DNA from: Peteryoungia algae
Lineage (GTDB): Bacteria; Pseudomonadota; Alphaproteobacteria; Rhizobiales; Rhizobiaceae
DNA: 64,000 nucleotides
Assembly: GCF_030369675.1 (NCBI RefSeq)
Contig: NZ_CP128477.1
Location: 2,232,001 to 2,296,000, forward strand
Reading direction: 5' to 3'
The first letter of the stretch is position 1. The number at the start of each line of letters is the position of its first letter. The notes below the pieces were generated by a model that was not told where the DNA came from, searched no databases, and saw only the letters and a program-made list of their open reading frames with translations. The position numbers and the translations under genes were made by a program. Positions 8,178-17,135 of this stretch are shown here, piece by piece.

Positions 8178-9043
8178 GCCGGCTCTCCCTGGGTCAGAGC
8201 CTGGAAATGATCAAGCATCCGGTTCGCATTGGGCTCGATACCGGTAAACAGGGAGAATGCCCCGACCGCCTGGAAGACGGCCATGCCGCCGCCGTTCGCC
8301 ACCCGACATCCACACCGACGTGCAGCCTGCAAAAGCGCCGTCTCCAGCGGGAAGTACACGATCTCGGCAACCCAGAGCGACGGGCTGAGCAGCTCCGCTG
8401 GCAACGGCATGCCCGGATGCTTGTCCATACCCATCGGCGTAGCATGCACCAGCCCCGTCGCCTTTTCGATCCCGGCCGAGAGATCACGAACCGGCTCTAC
8501 GCGCGCGCCGGGGAAAAGACCGGCCATCAGCGACGCCAGCTCGGCAGATTTCATCTCGTCGATATCGAAAATCGCAAGCGCCTTCGCCCCCATCTCCAGC
8601 GCGGCAAAGGCCGTAGCCGCACCAGCACCCCCGGCACCGATCTGGACCACGGAGGACAGGTCCGCCTCGGGCAGCTGCCGTCGCAGACCCTGGGAAAATC
8701 CCCACCAGTCTGTGTTGTGACCGATCCGCCTCCCGTCCCGCAGCACCACGGTGTTCACCGCACCCAGCTTGCGCGCATCGTCGGTGATGTCGGTAAGCAG
8801 CGGCAAAATTTTCTGCTTGCAGGGATATGTGATGTTCAGCCCACAGAAACCCCGCTCCTCCGCCTCGACAACCAGGCTTTCGAGGTCATCGGCACTGCGC
8901 TCGCGCTCGTTGAGGTCGAGAAGTTCGTAAGAATAGTCGAGCCCATGAGCCCGCCCCTCCTGCACATGCATGGCAGGCGTCAGTGACCGCTGGATGCCAT
9001 ATCCGATCAGACCGGCCCGCAATGTGTCACGCTGTCTTGTCAT
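8174..9043 (-). CDS. aroE: Shikimate/quinate dehydrogenase-like protein (AroE family)
   Basis: NAD(P)-dependent dehydrogenase of 289 residues. It has the substrate-binding SLTPAMH (from S20), the catalytic lysine region NITYPCKQKI, the NTDWWGF motif and the nucleotide-binding glycine motif GAGGAGAA. I chose the ATG at 9043 behind GGGAG; the longer frame begins 51 bases upstream with no ribosome site. It is coupled by a four-base overlap to the dehydroshikimate dehydratase, which argues for a catabolic enzyme oxidising shikimate or quinate to the 3-dehydro acid rather than the biosynthetic enzyme. A 14-bp palindrome precedes it. Confidence 0.88.
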   Translation of the reverse strand: MTRQRDTLRAGLIGYGIQRSLTPAMHVQEGRAHGLDYSYELLDLNERERSADDLESLVVEAEERGFCGLNITYPCKQKILPLLTDITDDARKLGAVNTVVLRDGRRIGHNTDWWGFSQGLRRQLPEADLSSVVQIGAGGAGAATAFAALEMGAKALAIFDIDEMKSAELASLMAGLFPGARVEPVRDLSAGIEKATGLVHATPMGMDKHPGMPLPAELLSPSLWVAEIVYFPLETALLQAARRCGCRVANGGGMAVFQAVGAFSLFTGIEPNANRMLDHFQALTQGEPA

Positions 9044-9114
9044 GACGGCTCCCATTTCCGAAGCAAGACGATGCCATTGCCTCAGGCCTCCCAACCTGCA
9101 CTCGACGATAATGT

Positions 9115-9128
9115 ACTAACTAGTTAGT
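9115..9128. promoter_or_regulatory. 14-bp palindrome ACTAACTAGTTAGT (putative operator)
   Basis: Perfect palindrome between the divergent aroE-like gene and the TetR gene. It matches 5463-5476 in 12 of 14 bases. A palindrome placed between a TetR gene and its divergent target is the classic TetR operator arrangement. Confidence 0.7.
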
Positions 9129-9228
9129 GTCAATGGCGGGCGGCTTGATGCGCTGTTGCGGTGGCTCTATGAACGAGAAGATCGGCGCGCAGCATGAATG
9201 CCGGGAGCGTCGACCTGGGTGGAGCAAT

Positions 9229-9885
9229 ATGACGAAGACGGCGAGGGAAACGCGCAGGAATGATCCCGAACGGACGCGGGAGGACATTCTCGATGTCGCG
9301 ACGGAGGAATTCGCCGAATTCGGCCTGTCCGGCGCGCGGGTCGATTCGATTGCGGAAAAGACGCGCACATCCAAGCGGATGATCTATTATTACTATGGCA
9401 GCAAGGAAGGCCTCTATCTCGCCGTTCTGGAAAAGGCCTATCGCAAGATCCGTACGCTGGAAGCGGACCTGCAGCTCAAAGAACTACCGCCGGATGAAGC
9501 GCTTCGCCGATTGATCAGCAGCACCTTCGATCACGACGAGCACAATCCCGACTTCGTCCGTCTGGTCAGCATCGAGAACATACACCACGCCATGCATATG
9601 AAGCGATCAAGCGAGATCGCCGAGCTCAACATTTCCGTCATTCGCACCCTGCAGGACATCATCGACCGGGGTCTGGCAAGCGGGATCTTCAAACGCCGTG
9701 CCGACGCGATCGACGTGCATATGCTGATCAGTGCCTTCTGCTTCTTCCGCGTTTCCAACCGCTACACCTTCGGGACGATCTTCAAGCGTGACCTGTCCGA
9801 ACCGGAACTCTACGGCCGCCACAAGTCGATGATTGCGGATGCTGTCCTGGGATATCTGCGCACGAGCGAGACTGCTGCATCGTGA
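9229..9885 (+). CDS. TetR/AcrR family regulator
   Basis: 218-residue regulator with a TetR helix-turn-helix at about residues 15-65 (IAEKTRTSKRMIYYYYGSKEGLY). The variable C-terminal domain is of the kind seen in TetR proteins that control aromatic and nicotinate-type catabolism. The ATG at 9229 has GGTGGAG five bases upstream. An open frame extends to a GTG at 9127, but that would overlap the putative operator, so I reject it. It is divergent from the aroE-quiC unit and is probably its repressor, with quinate, shikimate or protocatechuate as plausible inducers (inference). Confidence 0.87.
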   Translation: MTKTARETRRNDPERTREDILDVATEEFAEFGLSGARVDSIAEKTRTSKRMIYYYYGSKEGLYLAVLEKAYRKIRTLEADLQLKELPPDEALRRLISSTFDHDEHNPDFVRLVSIENIHHAMHMKRSSEIAELNISVIRTLQDIIDRGLASGIFKRRADAIDVHMLISAFCFFRVSNRYTFGTIFKRDLSEPELYGRHKSMIADAVLGYLRTSETAAS

Positions 9886-9887
9886 TT

Positions 9888-9918
9888 AGCGCCGGCTGGG
9901 TACTGTTGGGCCGGCGCT
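9888..9918. terminator. Hairpin between convergent TetR and rhaI genes
   Basis: Arms AGCGCCGGC (9888-9896) and GCCGGCGCT (9910-9918) pair perfectly around a 13-base loop, right after the TetR stop and before the rhaI stop. There is no U-tract. Its position suits a shared bidirectional terminator. Confidence 0.5.
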
Positions 9919-9948
9919 CGCCGCGCCGACACCAGACCGCCCCCCTGA

Positions 9949-11241
9949 CTAGACGATGCCGCCGGAACCACCCTTGACGGTCGGCCGTTCGCTGGCCACC
10001 TGCGCACGATAACCGCTCGCCCGATAGGCGGCCACAGGATCGATGGCGCCGCCCGAACGACGACGAGCTTCGGCCAGGATCGGTTCAACATCGGTCCGAT
10101 AGGCCTTCTTCAACGTCTCGGACGCCATGAGAGCGTCATTGTCGCCCTGATAGCCTTCCAGGGCGACCCGATCCACCAGCAGGGCCTGTGCATAGGCGCG
10201 GCGGATTTCGTTGGCGCTGGAAATGAGGCTCTCGATCGGATCGGTGACGTTGTGGCTCTGGTCGATCATGTGGGCCGGATGGAAACCCTTCACTCCGCGA
10301 TATTCCGCATCCACCAGCTCGTTGAACACCAGGAACAGGCGATAGGGCTCGACCGAACCGGCATCGAGATCGTCGTCACCATATTTGCTGTCGTTGAAAT
10401 GGAATCCGCCGAGCTTGCCGAACTGAATGAGCCGGGCGACGATCATTTCGATGTTCGTGTTCGGCGCGTGGTGGCCGAGATCGACGAGGCAATAGGCCTT
10501 TTCGCCGAGTGTCTGCGCGATCAGATAGTTCGTGCCCCAGTCCTGCACGACCGTCGAGTAGAAGGCCGGCTCGTACATCTTGTGCTCGGAGAACAGGCGC
10601 CAGTCGTCCGGCAATGCCTTGTAGATATCCGCCATGGCAGCCAGGTAGCGCTCGAACTGCCGGGTGAAACTGGCCTGGCCCGGGAAGTTGGACCCGTCTC
10701 CGATCCAAACGGTCAACGCCTTGGAGCCGAGCGCACGGCCGATCTCGATGCATTCCAGATTATGCTCGACGGCCTGGCGGCGCGTCGCAGCGTCCACATG
10801 GCTTAGGGAGCCATACTTGTAGGAATGCGCCTGATCCGGGGCGTCCGAGAAGGTGTTCGAATTCATCGCATCGAAACCAAGCCCGAGCGCATCCGCCCTG
10901 TCCTTCAAGGACTTGGGGTCCGCCTTGTCCCAGGGGATATGCAACGACACAGTCGGTGTTGCGCGGGTCAACTGCTGGATCACCCCGCAATCGTCCAGCT
11001 TGTCGAAGATGTGACGCGGCTCGCCCTGCCCCGGGAAACGGGCAAAACGCGTCCCCCCGGTGCCGACGCCCCAGGAAGGGACAGCGACAAAGAACTCGGC
11101 GACCTTTGCCGTGACCGCCTCGATGTCGATCGAGCTGCGGGCAAGCTTTTCACCCAGCCTCTGATAGTCGCTGCGATGTCCGGCCTCGCGCCGATCATTG
11201 TCGGCCGCGACAACCTCGACGGCAATTCGTGTCTCGCTCAT
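9949..11241 (-). CDS. rhaI: L-rhamnose isomerase (rhizobial RhaI type)
   Basis: Converts L-rhamnose to L-rhamnulose in the cytoplasm. The product has 430 residues of TIM-barrel xylose-isomerase-like sequence, including HIPWDK near residue 95 and the metal-site regions EHKMYEP, LVDLGHH and FHFNDSKYGDDD. The start is the ATG at 11241, which follows GGTGGAGGAAAG directly; the extra four codons upstream to a GTG are inside that ribosome site. It is downstream of rhaD on the same strand, as in the rhaDI transcript of Rhizobium leguminosarum. This isomerase type is distinct from E. coli RhaA. Confidence 0.93.
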   Translation of the reverse strand: MSETRIAVEVVAADNDRREAGHRSDYQRLGEKLARSSIDIEAVTAKVAEFFVAVPSWGVGTGGTRFARFPGQGEPRHIFDKLDDCGVIQQLTRATPTVSLHIPWDKADPKSLKDRADALGLGFDAMNSNTFSDAPDQAHSYKYGSLSHVDAATRRQAVEHNLECIEIGRALGSKALTVWIGDGSNFPGQASFTRQFERYLAAMADIYKALPDDWRLFSEHKMYEPAFYSTVVQDWGTNYLIAQTLGEKAYCLVDLGHHAPNTNIEMIVARLIQFGKLGGFHFNDSKYGDDDLDAGSVEPYRLFLVFNELVDAEYRGVKGFHPAHMIDQSHNVTDPIESLISSANEIRRAYAQALLVDRVALEGYQGDNDALMASETLKKAYRTDVEPILAEARRRSGGAIDPVAAYRASGYRAQVASERPTVKGGSGGIV

Positions 11242-11295
11242 TCTTTCCTCCACCTCGCGCGATCGGCTGTGATCAATGCGCCTGTCTACAGCGCC

Positions 11296-11316
11296 GATGG
11301 CGCCACCCTCGCCATC
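11296..11316 (-). other. Small hairpin in the rhaD-rhaI gap
   Basis: GATGGCG (11296-11302) and CGCCATC (11310-11316) pair around a 7-base loop in the 135-bp gap between rhaD and rhaI. It could tune the relative expression of the two genes; no other feature is visible in the gap. Confidence 0.35.
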
Positions 11317-11376
11317 AGGTTCAGTCTTGGCAAACCGCCTTCCGCTGCGGCGCCCGCGCCGCGCCCTCGCGAAATG

Positions 11377-13473
11377 TCAGCGCGGGAAGCTTTGCGCATT
11401 GCCGGCATCGACATTGATGATGTTGCCGGTCGATTTCGCCGAAAGATCGGACGCAAGGAAGTAGATGGCTTCGGCAATGTCTTCCGGGAAGACGTTGAGC
11501 TTCAGCATCGACCGCTTGCGGTAATGCTCTTCGAGATCGTCCACCTCGATCTTCGAAGAGGCCGCGCGCTGTTCGCGCCACTCACCGGTCCATATCTTCG
11601 AGCCGCGCAACACGGCATCCGGATTGACCGTATTTACCCGAATGCCGGCATCGGCACCTTCGAGCGCCAGGCAACGGGCGAGATGAATCTCGGCCGCCTT
11701 GGCCGTGCAGTAGGCCGACGCATTTGGCGACGAGGCAAGGCCGTTCTTCGAAGCAACAAAGACGATATTACCGCCGAGCCCCTGACGCCGGAACAGGCGG
11801 AAGGCTTCCCGCGAAACCAGGAAATAACCGGTTGCCAGGATGCTGATATTCTTGTCCCACATCGCAAGCGTGGTGTCTTCCACCGGTGCCGACGAGGCAA
11901 TCCCGGCATTCGAGACGAGAATGTCGGCGCCACCGAATTCCACGCAGGTCTCCGCGAATGCCTTGATAACCGCATCTTCGCGCGTCACATCGAGTTGCGC
12001 AGAGCGCACGGCGTCGGCACCGTGACGCTTCCGGAAATCCGCCACCGTCCGGTCGAGCGCATCGGCATCGATATCAGCCAGCACCACGCAGGCCCCTTCG
12101 GCCATCAACCGGTCCGCCGTTGCCCGACCAATCCCGCCGGCACCGCCTGTGACGATGGCAACCCGCCCAGCAAGGCTCTTCGGCTTCGGCATGCGCTGCA
12201 GCTTCGCCTCTTCAAGGAGCCAGTATTCGATGTCGAAGGCTTCCTGCTCTGGCAGCCCCTGATACTCGGAAACGGTCGAGGCACCGCGCATCACATTGAT
12301 CGCATTGACGTAAAACTCGCCGGCGATCCGGGCTGTCGCCTTGTCCTTGGCAAAGGAAAACATGCCGACGCCGGGAACCAGGAAAATCACCGGGTTCGGA
12401 TCGCGGATGGCGGGCGAATTGTCGTGACGGCAAGCCTCGTAATAACGCGTATAATCGGCGCGATAGGCCTCGAGCGCCTTGTCGAGGCCAACAAGAACGG
12501 CGTCCACATCAGGCTTTGCCGGATCGAAATCGACGATCAGCGGTCGGATCTTTGTGCGCAGGAAGTGGTCCGGGCAGGACGTCCCGAGCGCGCCGAGCGG
12601 CTGCAGGCTCTTTGAATTGACGAATTCGAGCACGGCATCCTGATCGTCGAAATGACCCAGCTTGCGCTCACCCGTGCCAATGCGCCCCCGTATTTCCGGC
12701 ATCAGGCGCGCAGCAATCGCGCGACGTTCCTCGGCGGGCAAGGCCTTCGACACTGCGCCGCCGAAGATGGTCTTGCCTTCGGTCTCTTTCGCAAACCATG
12801 CGATCGCCTTGTTGATGATTTCAAGCGTCAGCAGATAGCAGTCCTTGGCATCATCGGCCCAGGTGAACAGGCCGTGGCTTTCGAGAACCACGCCCTTGGC
12901 AGCAGGGTTTGCCTTCACGAAGGCTTCGAGATCGAGACCGAGCTGGAAGCCGGGACGGCGCCAGGGCAGCCAGCCGATCTCGGATCCGAAGATCTTTGCG
13001 GTCAGTTCCCTGGAATTCTTCGAAGCCGCGATCGCGATGATCGCATCGGGATGCATGTGATCGACATGTGTGAAGGGCACGAAGCCATGCAGCGGCGTAT
13101 CGATCGAGGCCGCGCGCGGATTGAGGTTGAAGGTGCAGTGCGGGAGGAAGCCGACCATGCGGTCTTCGTCCGCGACGCCTTGGTAGATACCCTTCAGCGC
13201 TTCCAGCTTGTCCTGATAGAGCGTCGCGAAACCATCGATCTTGATCGTGCCGACATCGCCGCCCGATCCCTTGACCCAGAGAACCTTGACCGTCTGCCCC
13301 GACAGCGGATCGATTTCCATCACCTTTGCGGATGTGTTGCCGCCCCCGTAATTGGTGATGCGCTTGTCGGCACCGAGCAGGTTGGAGCGATAGAGAAGCT
13401 TGCCGGGCTCATCGAGCGTTGCAGCATGCTCATCATCCCAACGGCTTTCGAGAAGGCGGGTTTGAGCCGTCAT
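11377..13473 (-). CDS. rhaD: Bifunctional rhamnulose-1-phosphate aldolase / short-chain dehydrogenase
   Basis: 698-residue fusion. Residues 1 to about 400 are a class II aldolase domain with zinc-ligand histidines in FTHVDHMHPDA and ESHGLF, splitting rhamnulose 1-phosphate into dihydroxyacetone phosphate and L-lactaldehyde. Residues about 430-698 are an SDR domain with TGGAGGIG, SNAG and the YCTAK active site, expected to oxidise lactaldehyde. The fused architecture is the normal rhizobial RhaD. The gene is divergent from rhaR across a 200-bp control region and is followed by rhaI. Confidence 0.94.
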   Translation of the reverse strand: MTAQTRLLESRWDDEHAATLDEPGKLLYRSNLLGADKRITNYGGGNTSAKVMEIDPLSGQTVKVLWVKGSGGDVGTIKIDGFATLYQDKLEALKGIYQGVADEDRMVGFLPHCTFNLNPRAASIDTPLHGFVPFTHVDHMHPDAIIAIAASKNSRELTAKIFGSEIGWLPWRRPGFQLGLDLEAFVKANPAAKGVVLESHGLFTWADDAKDCYLLTLEIINKAIAWFAKETEGKTIFGGAVSKALPAEERRAIAARLMPEIRGRIGTGERKLGHFDDQDAVLEFVNSKSLQPLGALGTSCPDHFLRTKIRPLIVDFDPAKPDVDAVLVGLDKALEAYRADYTRYYEACRHDNSPAIRDPNPVIFLVPGVGMFSFAKDKATARIAGEFYVNAINVMRGASTVSEYQGLPEQEAFDIEYWLLEEAKLQRMPKPKSLAGRVAIVTGGAGGIGRATADRLMAEGACVVLADIDADALDRTVADFRKRHGADAVRSAQLDVTREDAVIKAFAETCVEFGGADILVSNAGIASSAPVEDTTLAMWDKNISILATGYFLVSREAFRLFRRQGLGGNIVFVASKNGLASSPNASAYCTAKAAEIHLARCLALEGADAGIRVNTVNPDAVLRGSKIWTGEWREQRAASSKIEVDDLEEHYRKRSMLKLNVFPEDIAEAIYFLASDLSAKSTGNIINVDAGNAQSFPR

Positions 13474-13563
13474 GTTCTTCCTCCCTGCAAATATGCCTCA
13501 CGGACCGCCATTGGCAGACCATCTTCCTTGTGTCCGAAGGTATCGCGCAGGGCTCGGCCAATT

Positions 13564-13634
13564 GTCAATCAATTTCGATCATTTCTTTTCATTGTGCGTT
13601 GCAATATTATTATTTTTGATCGTTTCTGATTGAC
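13564..13634. promoter_or_regulatory. rhaD/rhaR divergent control region with paired repeats
   Basis: Outer arms GTCAATCA (13564-13571) and TGATTGAC (13627-13634) form an inverted repeat. Inside, TTCGATCATTTCT (13574-13586) and TTTGATCGTTTCT (13615-13627) are direct repeats matching in 11 of 13 bases, 41 bp apart (about four helical turns). The region is AT-rich compared with its flanks. Probable RhaR operator sites. Confidence 0.6.
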
Positions 13635-13676
13635 AGCGTAAAAACATTGCGAATAAATCACCATCAGGAGGACCCC

Positions 13677-14489
13677 ATGCACGAACGTGAACGCCATCGC
13701 ATTATTCTGAGCGCGATCCAGGAAAAGCCTGTGATCACGGTGCAGGATATTGCCGAGCTGACCGAGGCTTCGGAGGCCACGATCCGCCGGGATATTGCGT
13801 CACTTCACGTACAGGGAAAACTGAGACGCGTACGGGGTGGCGCGGAAGCCGTCCATCCGCCGCAGCTCGGAAATCTCGCCGCCCGCCCTTTTCGCGTCTC
13901 CGAATCGGTCAATATCGACAAGAAGCGCGCAATAGCGCGCGCTGCGGTCGATCTGTGCGAAGAAGGCGATTCGATCATCATCAATGGGGGCACCACCACC
14001 TTTCAGATGGTGCATTTCATGTCGGCCCGCCGCCTGCAGGTCATGACCAATTCTTTCGCAATCGCCGAACATCTGGTGAAGCATTCGAAATGCACGGTCT
14101 CGGTTCCCGGCGGCGCGATCTATCGGGATCAGAGCCTGATCCTGTCCCCCTTCGAAAACGACGCGATCCGCAATTTCTACGCCCGCCGCATCTTCATTGG
14201 GGCGCAGGGGATCAATGCGCTGGGGGTGATGGAATCGGATGCGCTCGTCATCCAAAGCGAGCAGAAACTTGTCCGCCAGGCCGAAGAGCTCATCGTCATG
14301 GTGGACTCGAGCAAGTTCGCCAAGCGATCAAGCCTGATCCTGTGTGCGCTCGACAAGGTCTCCACGATCATCACTGACGACGGAATTTCCGACGAGGCGG
14401 CCGCCATGGTCACCGACGCCGGCGTAAGGCTCATGACCGTGAAGCCGATGGCTTCCTCGGCAAGGGAGGATACCTCGTCGGTCGCATAG
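13677..14489 (+). CDS. rhaR: DeoR family regulator of rhamnose genes
   Basis: 270-residue regulator with an N-terminal DeoR helix-turn-helix (VQDIAELTEASEATIRRD, about residues 23-40, then GKLRRVRGGA) and a C-terminal sugar-isomerase-like DeoRC sensor domain containing NGGTTTFQM. The ATG at 13677 follows AGGAGG. It begins the rhaRSTPQUK row and faces rhaD, the arrangement known from R. leguminosarum and S. meliloti, where it represses the rha operons in the absence of the inducer. Confidence 0.92.
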   Translation: MHERERHRIILSAIQEKPVITVQDIAELTEASEATIRRDIASLHVQGKLRRVRGGAEAVHPPQLGNLAARPFRVSESVNIDKKRAIARAAVDLCEEGDSIIINGGTTTFQMVHFMSARRLQVMTNSFAIAEHLVKHSKCTVSVPGGAIYRDQSLILSPFENDAIRNFYARRIFIGAQGINALGVMESDALVIQSEQKLVRQAEELIVMVDSSKFAKRSSLILCALDKVSTIITDDGISDEAAAMVTDAGVRLMTVKPMASSAREDTSSVA

Positions 14490-14541
14490 AGGAGGCGGCC
14501 GGGAGGAAGGCAAAAGCAGTTCATCAACCTGGGAGGAAAAC

Positions 14542-15537
14542 ATGAAACTGACGAAAATCTTGCTGGCCAGTGCGGCCATTGCACTCGCGACCATGGGCTC
14601 GGCTGCGCAGGCCGCCGACATGAAGATCGCACTCGTGGTCAAATCGCTCGGCATCGGCTTCTTCGAAGCTGCCAACAAGGGCGCTCAGGAAGCCGCCCAG
14701 GAGCTGGGTGGCGTCGAAGTCATCTACACCGGCCCGACCTCGACCACGGCTGAGGGCCAGATCGAAGTGATCAACTCGCTGATCGCGCAGGGCGTCGATG
14801 CCATCGCAATCTCCGCCAATGACCCGGATGCGGTTGTCCCGGCCCTCAAGAAGGCCATGGACCGCGGCATCAAGGTCATCTCCTGGGATAGCGGCGTCGC
14901 AGCCGAAGGCCGCATCATGCACCTGAACCCGTCCTCCAACGCGCTGATCGGCAAGATGTGCCTGCAGCTCGCGGCAAACCACCTGCCAGACGGCAAGGGT
15001 GACTTCGCCATCCTGTCGGCCACGACGACCTCCACGAACCAGAACATCTGGATAGAGGAAATGAAGGCGCAGCTGAAGGACTTCCCCGGCCTGAACCTCG
15101 TCACGACAGTCTATGGTGACGACCTCGCCGACAAGAGCTACCGGGAAGCCAATGGCCTCCTGACCTCGCAGTCCAACGTCAAGGTCATCGTCGCCCCGAC
15201 GACAGTCGGTGTTCTCGCGGCCTCGCAGGCCGTCAAGGATGCAGGCAAAATCGGCGACGTCTATGTCACCGGCCTTGGCCTCCCCTCCGAAATGGCGGGT
15301 GCCATCCAGTCGGGTGCAACGAAGGAATTCGCCATCTGGAACCCGATCGACCTCGGTTATTCCGCAACCCAGATCGCCTATCGCCTTGCCAAGGGTGAGA
15401 CCGATGCTGCTCCGGGTTCGGAAATCGAAGCCGGCCGCATGGGCAAGATCAAGATCGGTGACGGTGGCGAAGCCGCCATGGCTGATCCCTTCGTCTACAA
15501 CGCCTCGAACATCGAGGAATTCTCCAAGATCTTCTGA
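14542..15537 (+). CDS. rhaS: Rhamnose ABC transporter substrate-binding protein
   Basis: 331-residue periplasmic binding protein of the CUT2 (ribose-like) group. The signal peptide is MKLTKILLASAAIALATMG followed by an AQAA-type cleavage near residue 22, and two Rossmann-like lobes follow. GGAGG sits six bases before the ATG. It leads the transporter genes, with ATPase and two permeases immediately downstream. A 9-bp hairpin in the gap to rhaT probably raises binding-protein expression over the rest. Confidence 0.93.
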   Translation: MKLTKILLASAAIALATMGSAAQAADMKIALVVKSLGIGFFEAANKGAQEAAQELGGVEVIYTGPTSTTAEGQIEVINSLIAQGVDAIAISANDPDAVVPALKKAMDRGIKVISWDSGVAAEGRIMHLNPSSNALIGKMCLQLAANHLPDGKGDFAILSATTTSTNQNIWIEEMKAQLKDFPGLNLVTTVYGDDLADKSYREANGLLTSQSNVKVIVAPTTVGVLAASQAVKDAGKIGDVYVTGLGLPSEMAGAIQSGATKEFAIWNPIDLGYSATQIAYRLAKGETDAAPGSEIEAGRMGKIKIGDGGEAAMADPFVYNASNIEEFSKIF

Positions 15538-15552
15538 TCTCGGCGGACCAGA

Positions 15553-15574
15553 CCCGGCGGCCCGAGCCGCCGGG
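15553..15574 (+). terminator. Intercistronic hairpin rhaS-rhaT
   Basis: CCCGGCGGC (15553-15561) and GCCGCCGGG (15566-15574) pair perfectly around a 4-base loop, 15 bp after the rhaS stop. No U-tract follows, which fits a message-stabilising or attenuating stem rather than full termination. Confidence 0.55.
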
Positions 15575-15596
15575 ATTTCACTCATTTGGTAAGCAC

Positions 15597-17132
15597 ATGA
15601 TGACCGTTCAATCTGCCAAGCTCGCGGCGGGCGCGATCCCGGCTGGCGAGCCCGTTCTCGAAATGCGGGGCATCTCGCAGATCTTCCCGGGCGTGAAGGC
15701 CCTGGATCGGGTCGACATCGCCCTCTATCCGGGCAAGGTGACCGCACTCATCGGCGAGAACGGCGCCGGCAAGTCGACGCTCGTCAAGATCCTGACCGGC
15801 ATCTATCGCCCGAACGAAGGCGAGATCCTGATCGACGGCAAGCCGGCCACTTTCGCCAACGCTCAGGATGCGATCGATGCGGGCGTCACCGCCATTCATC
15901 AGGAGACGGTGCTGTTCGATGAGCTGACCGTCGGCGAGAACATCTTTCTCGGCCACGCACCGCGGACCCGCTTCGGGCTGATCGACTGGCGCACGATCAA
16001 TGAGCGCTCCCGCGTCCTGATGAAGGCGCTGGAAAGCGACATGGATCCCACGACGAAACTCAAGGACTTCTCGATCGCCCAGCGTCATCTGGTAGCAATC
16101 GCCCGCGCCCTTTCGGTCGACGCCCGCATTGTCATCATGGACGAGCCGACGGCGGCACTTTCCCGCAAGGAAATCGACGATCTCTTCCGCATCGTCGAAG
16201 GCCTGAAACGCCAGGGCAAGGCGATCCTCTTCATCAGTCACAAGTTCGACGAACTCTACGAGATCGCCGACAACTACGCCGTCTTTCGGGATGGCCGCAT
16301 GGTCGGCTCCGGCGTTCTCAAGGACACGCCCCAGGACGAGATCGTGCGGCAGATGGTCGGTCGCGATGTACACGACGTCTTTCCCAAGACCGAGGCCGTG
16401 ATCGGCGCGCCGGTCCTGAGCGTCCGCGGTTACAGCCACGAGACCGAATTCCGCGACATCAGTTTCGACCTGCGCAAGGGCGAAATCCTTGGAGTCTACG
16501 GCCTGATCGGTGCGGGCCGCTCCGAACTCTGCCAATCGATCTTCGGCATTACCCGCCCCAAATCCGGCACGCTGCAACTCGAAAGCCGGGAGATCACCAT
16601 TCGAGACACCTCGGACGCGATCGCAGCCGGCATCGTCTACGTGCCCGAGGAACGTGGCCGTCACGGCTTGGCGCTCGAACTGCCGATCTATCAGAACATG
16701 TCGCTGCCCTCGCTGATCCGGACCTCGGTGTCAGGGTTTCTCAAGGCAACCAACGAGCTGAATCTGGCCCGTCGCTTCGCCGAGCGGCTGGACCTGCGGG
16801 CCGCCGCGCTTTCTGTTCCGGTCGGCACGCTCTCCGGCGGCAATCAGCAGAAGGTCGTGATCGGCAAGTGGCTTGCCACCTCGCCCAAGGTCATCATTCT
16901 TGATGAGCCAACCAAGGGCATCGACATCGGCTCCAAGGCGGCTGTTCACGGCTTCATCTCCGAGCTTGCCTCGGAAGGCCTCTCAATCATCATGATATCC
17001 TCCGAGCTTCCTGAAATCCTCGGCATGTCCGACCGCGTCCTGGTGATGCGCGAAGGCCTGCAGGCTGGCATCTTCGAGCGTGAAAGCCTGACGGCCGAGA
17101 CGCTTGTGCGCGCAGCGACCGGCAATGCGTAA
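15597..17132 (+). CDS. rhaT: Rhamnose ABC transporter ATP-binding protein (tandem NBD)
   Basis: 511-residue RbsA-type protein with two ABC domains. The first has an intact Walker A (GENGAGKST, about residue 51), Walker B (VIMDEPTAAL) and an unusual signature DFSIAQR. The second has the family-typical altered P-loop GLIGAGRSEL and a clear LSGGNQQK signature with DEPTKGIDIG. The ATG at 15597 is followed by a second ATG and either could be used; the ribosome site is weak. The name rhaT follows the rhizobial nomenclature and is not the E. coli symporter. Confidence 0.92.
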   Translation: MMTVQSAKLAAGAIPAGEPVLEMRGISQIFPGVKALDRVDIALYPGKVTALIGENGAGKSTLVKILTGIYRPNEGEILIDGKPATFANAQDAIDAGVTAIHQETVLFDELTVGENIFLGHAPRTRFGLIDWRTINERSRVLMKALESDMDPTTKLKDFSIAQRHLVAIARALSVDARIVIMDEPTAALSRKEIDDLFRIVEGLKRQGKAILFISHKFDELYEIADNYAVFRDGRMVGSGVLKDTPQDEIVRQMVGRDVHDVFPKTEAVIGAPVLSVRGYSHETEFRDISFDLRKGEILGVYGLIGAGRSELCQSIFGITRPKSGTLQLESREITIRDTSDAIAAGIVYVPEERGRHGLALELPIYQNMSLPSLIRTSVSGFLKATNELNLARRFAERLDLRAAALSVPVGTLSGGNQQKVVIGKWLATSPKVIILDEPTKGIDIGSKAAVHGFISELASEGLSIIMISSELPEILGMSDRVLVMREGLQAGIFERESLTAETLVRAATGNA

Positions 17133-17135
17133 GGA

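Noticed and set aside
9127-9228. Upstream GTG start for the TetR gene
   Set aside because: It would place the start within the 14-bp operator palindrome and adds 34 residues not typical of TetR proteins; ATG 9229 has the ribosome site.
10825-12615. 596-codon plus-strand frame opposite rhaI and rhaD
   Set aside because: It spans the gap between two genuine minus-strand genes and has no protein-like motifs; typical antisense frame in GC-rich DNA.
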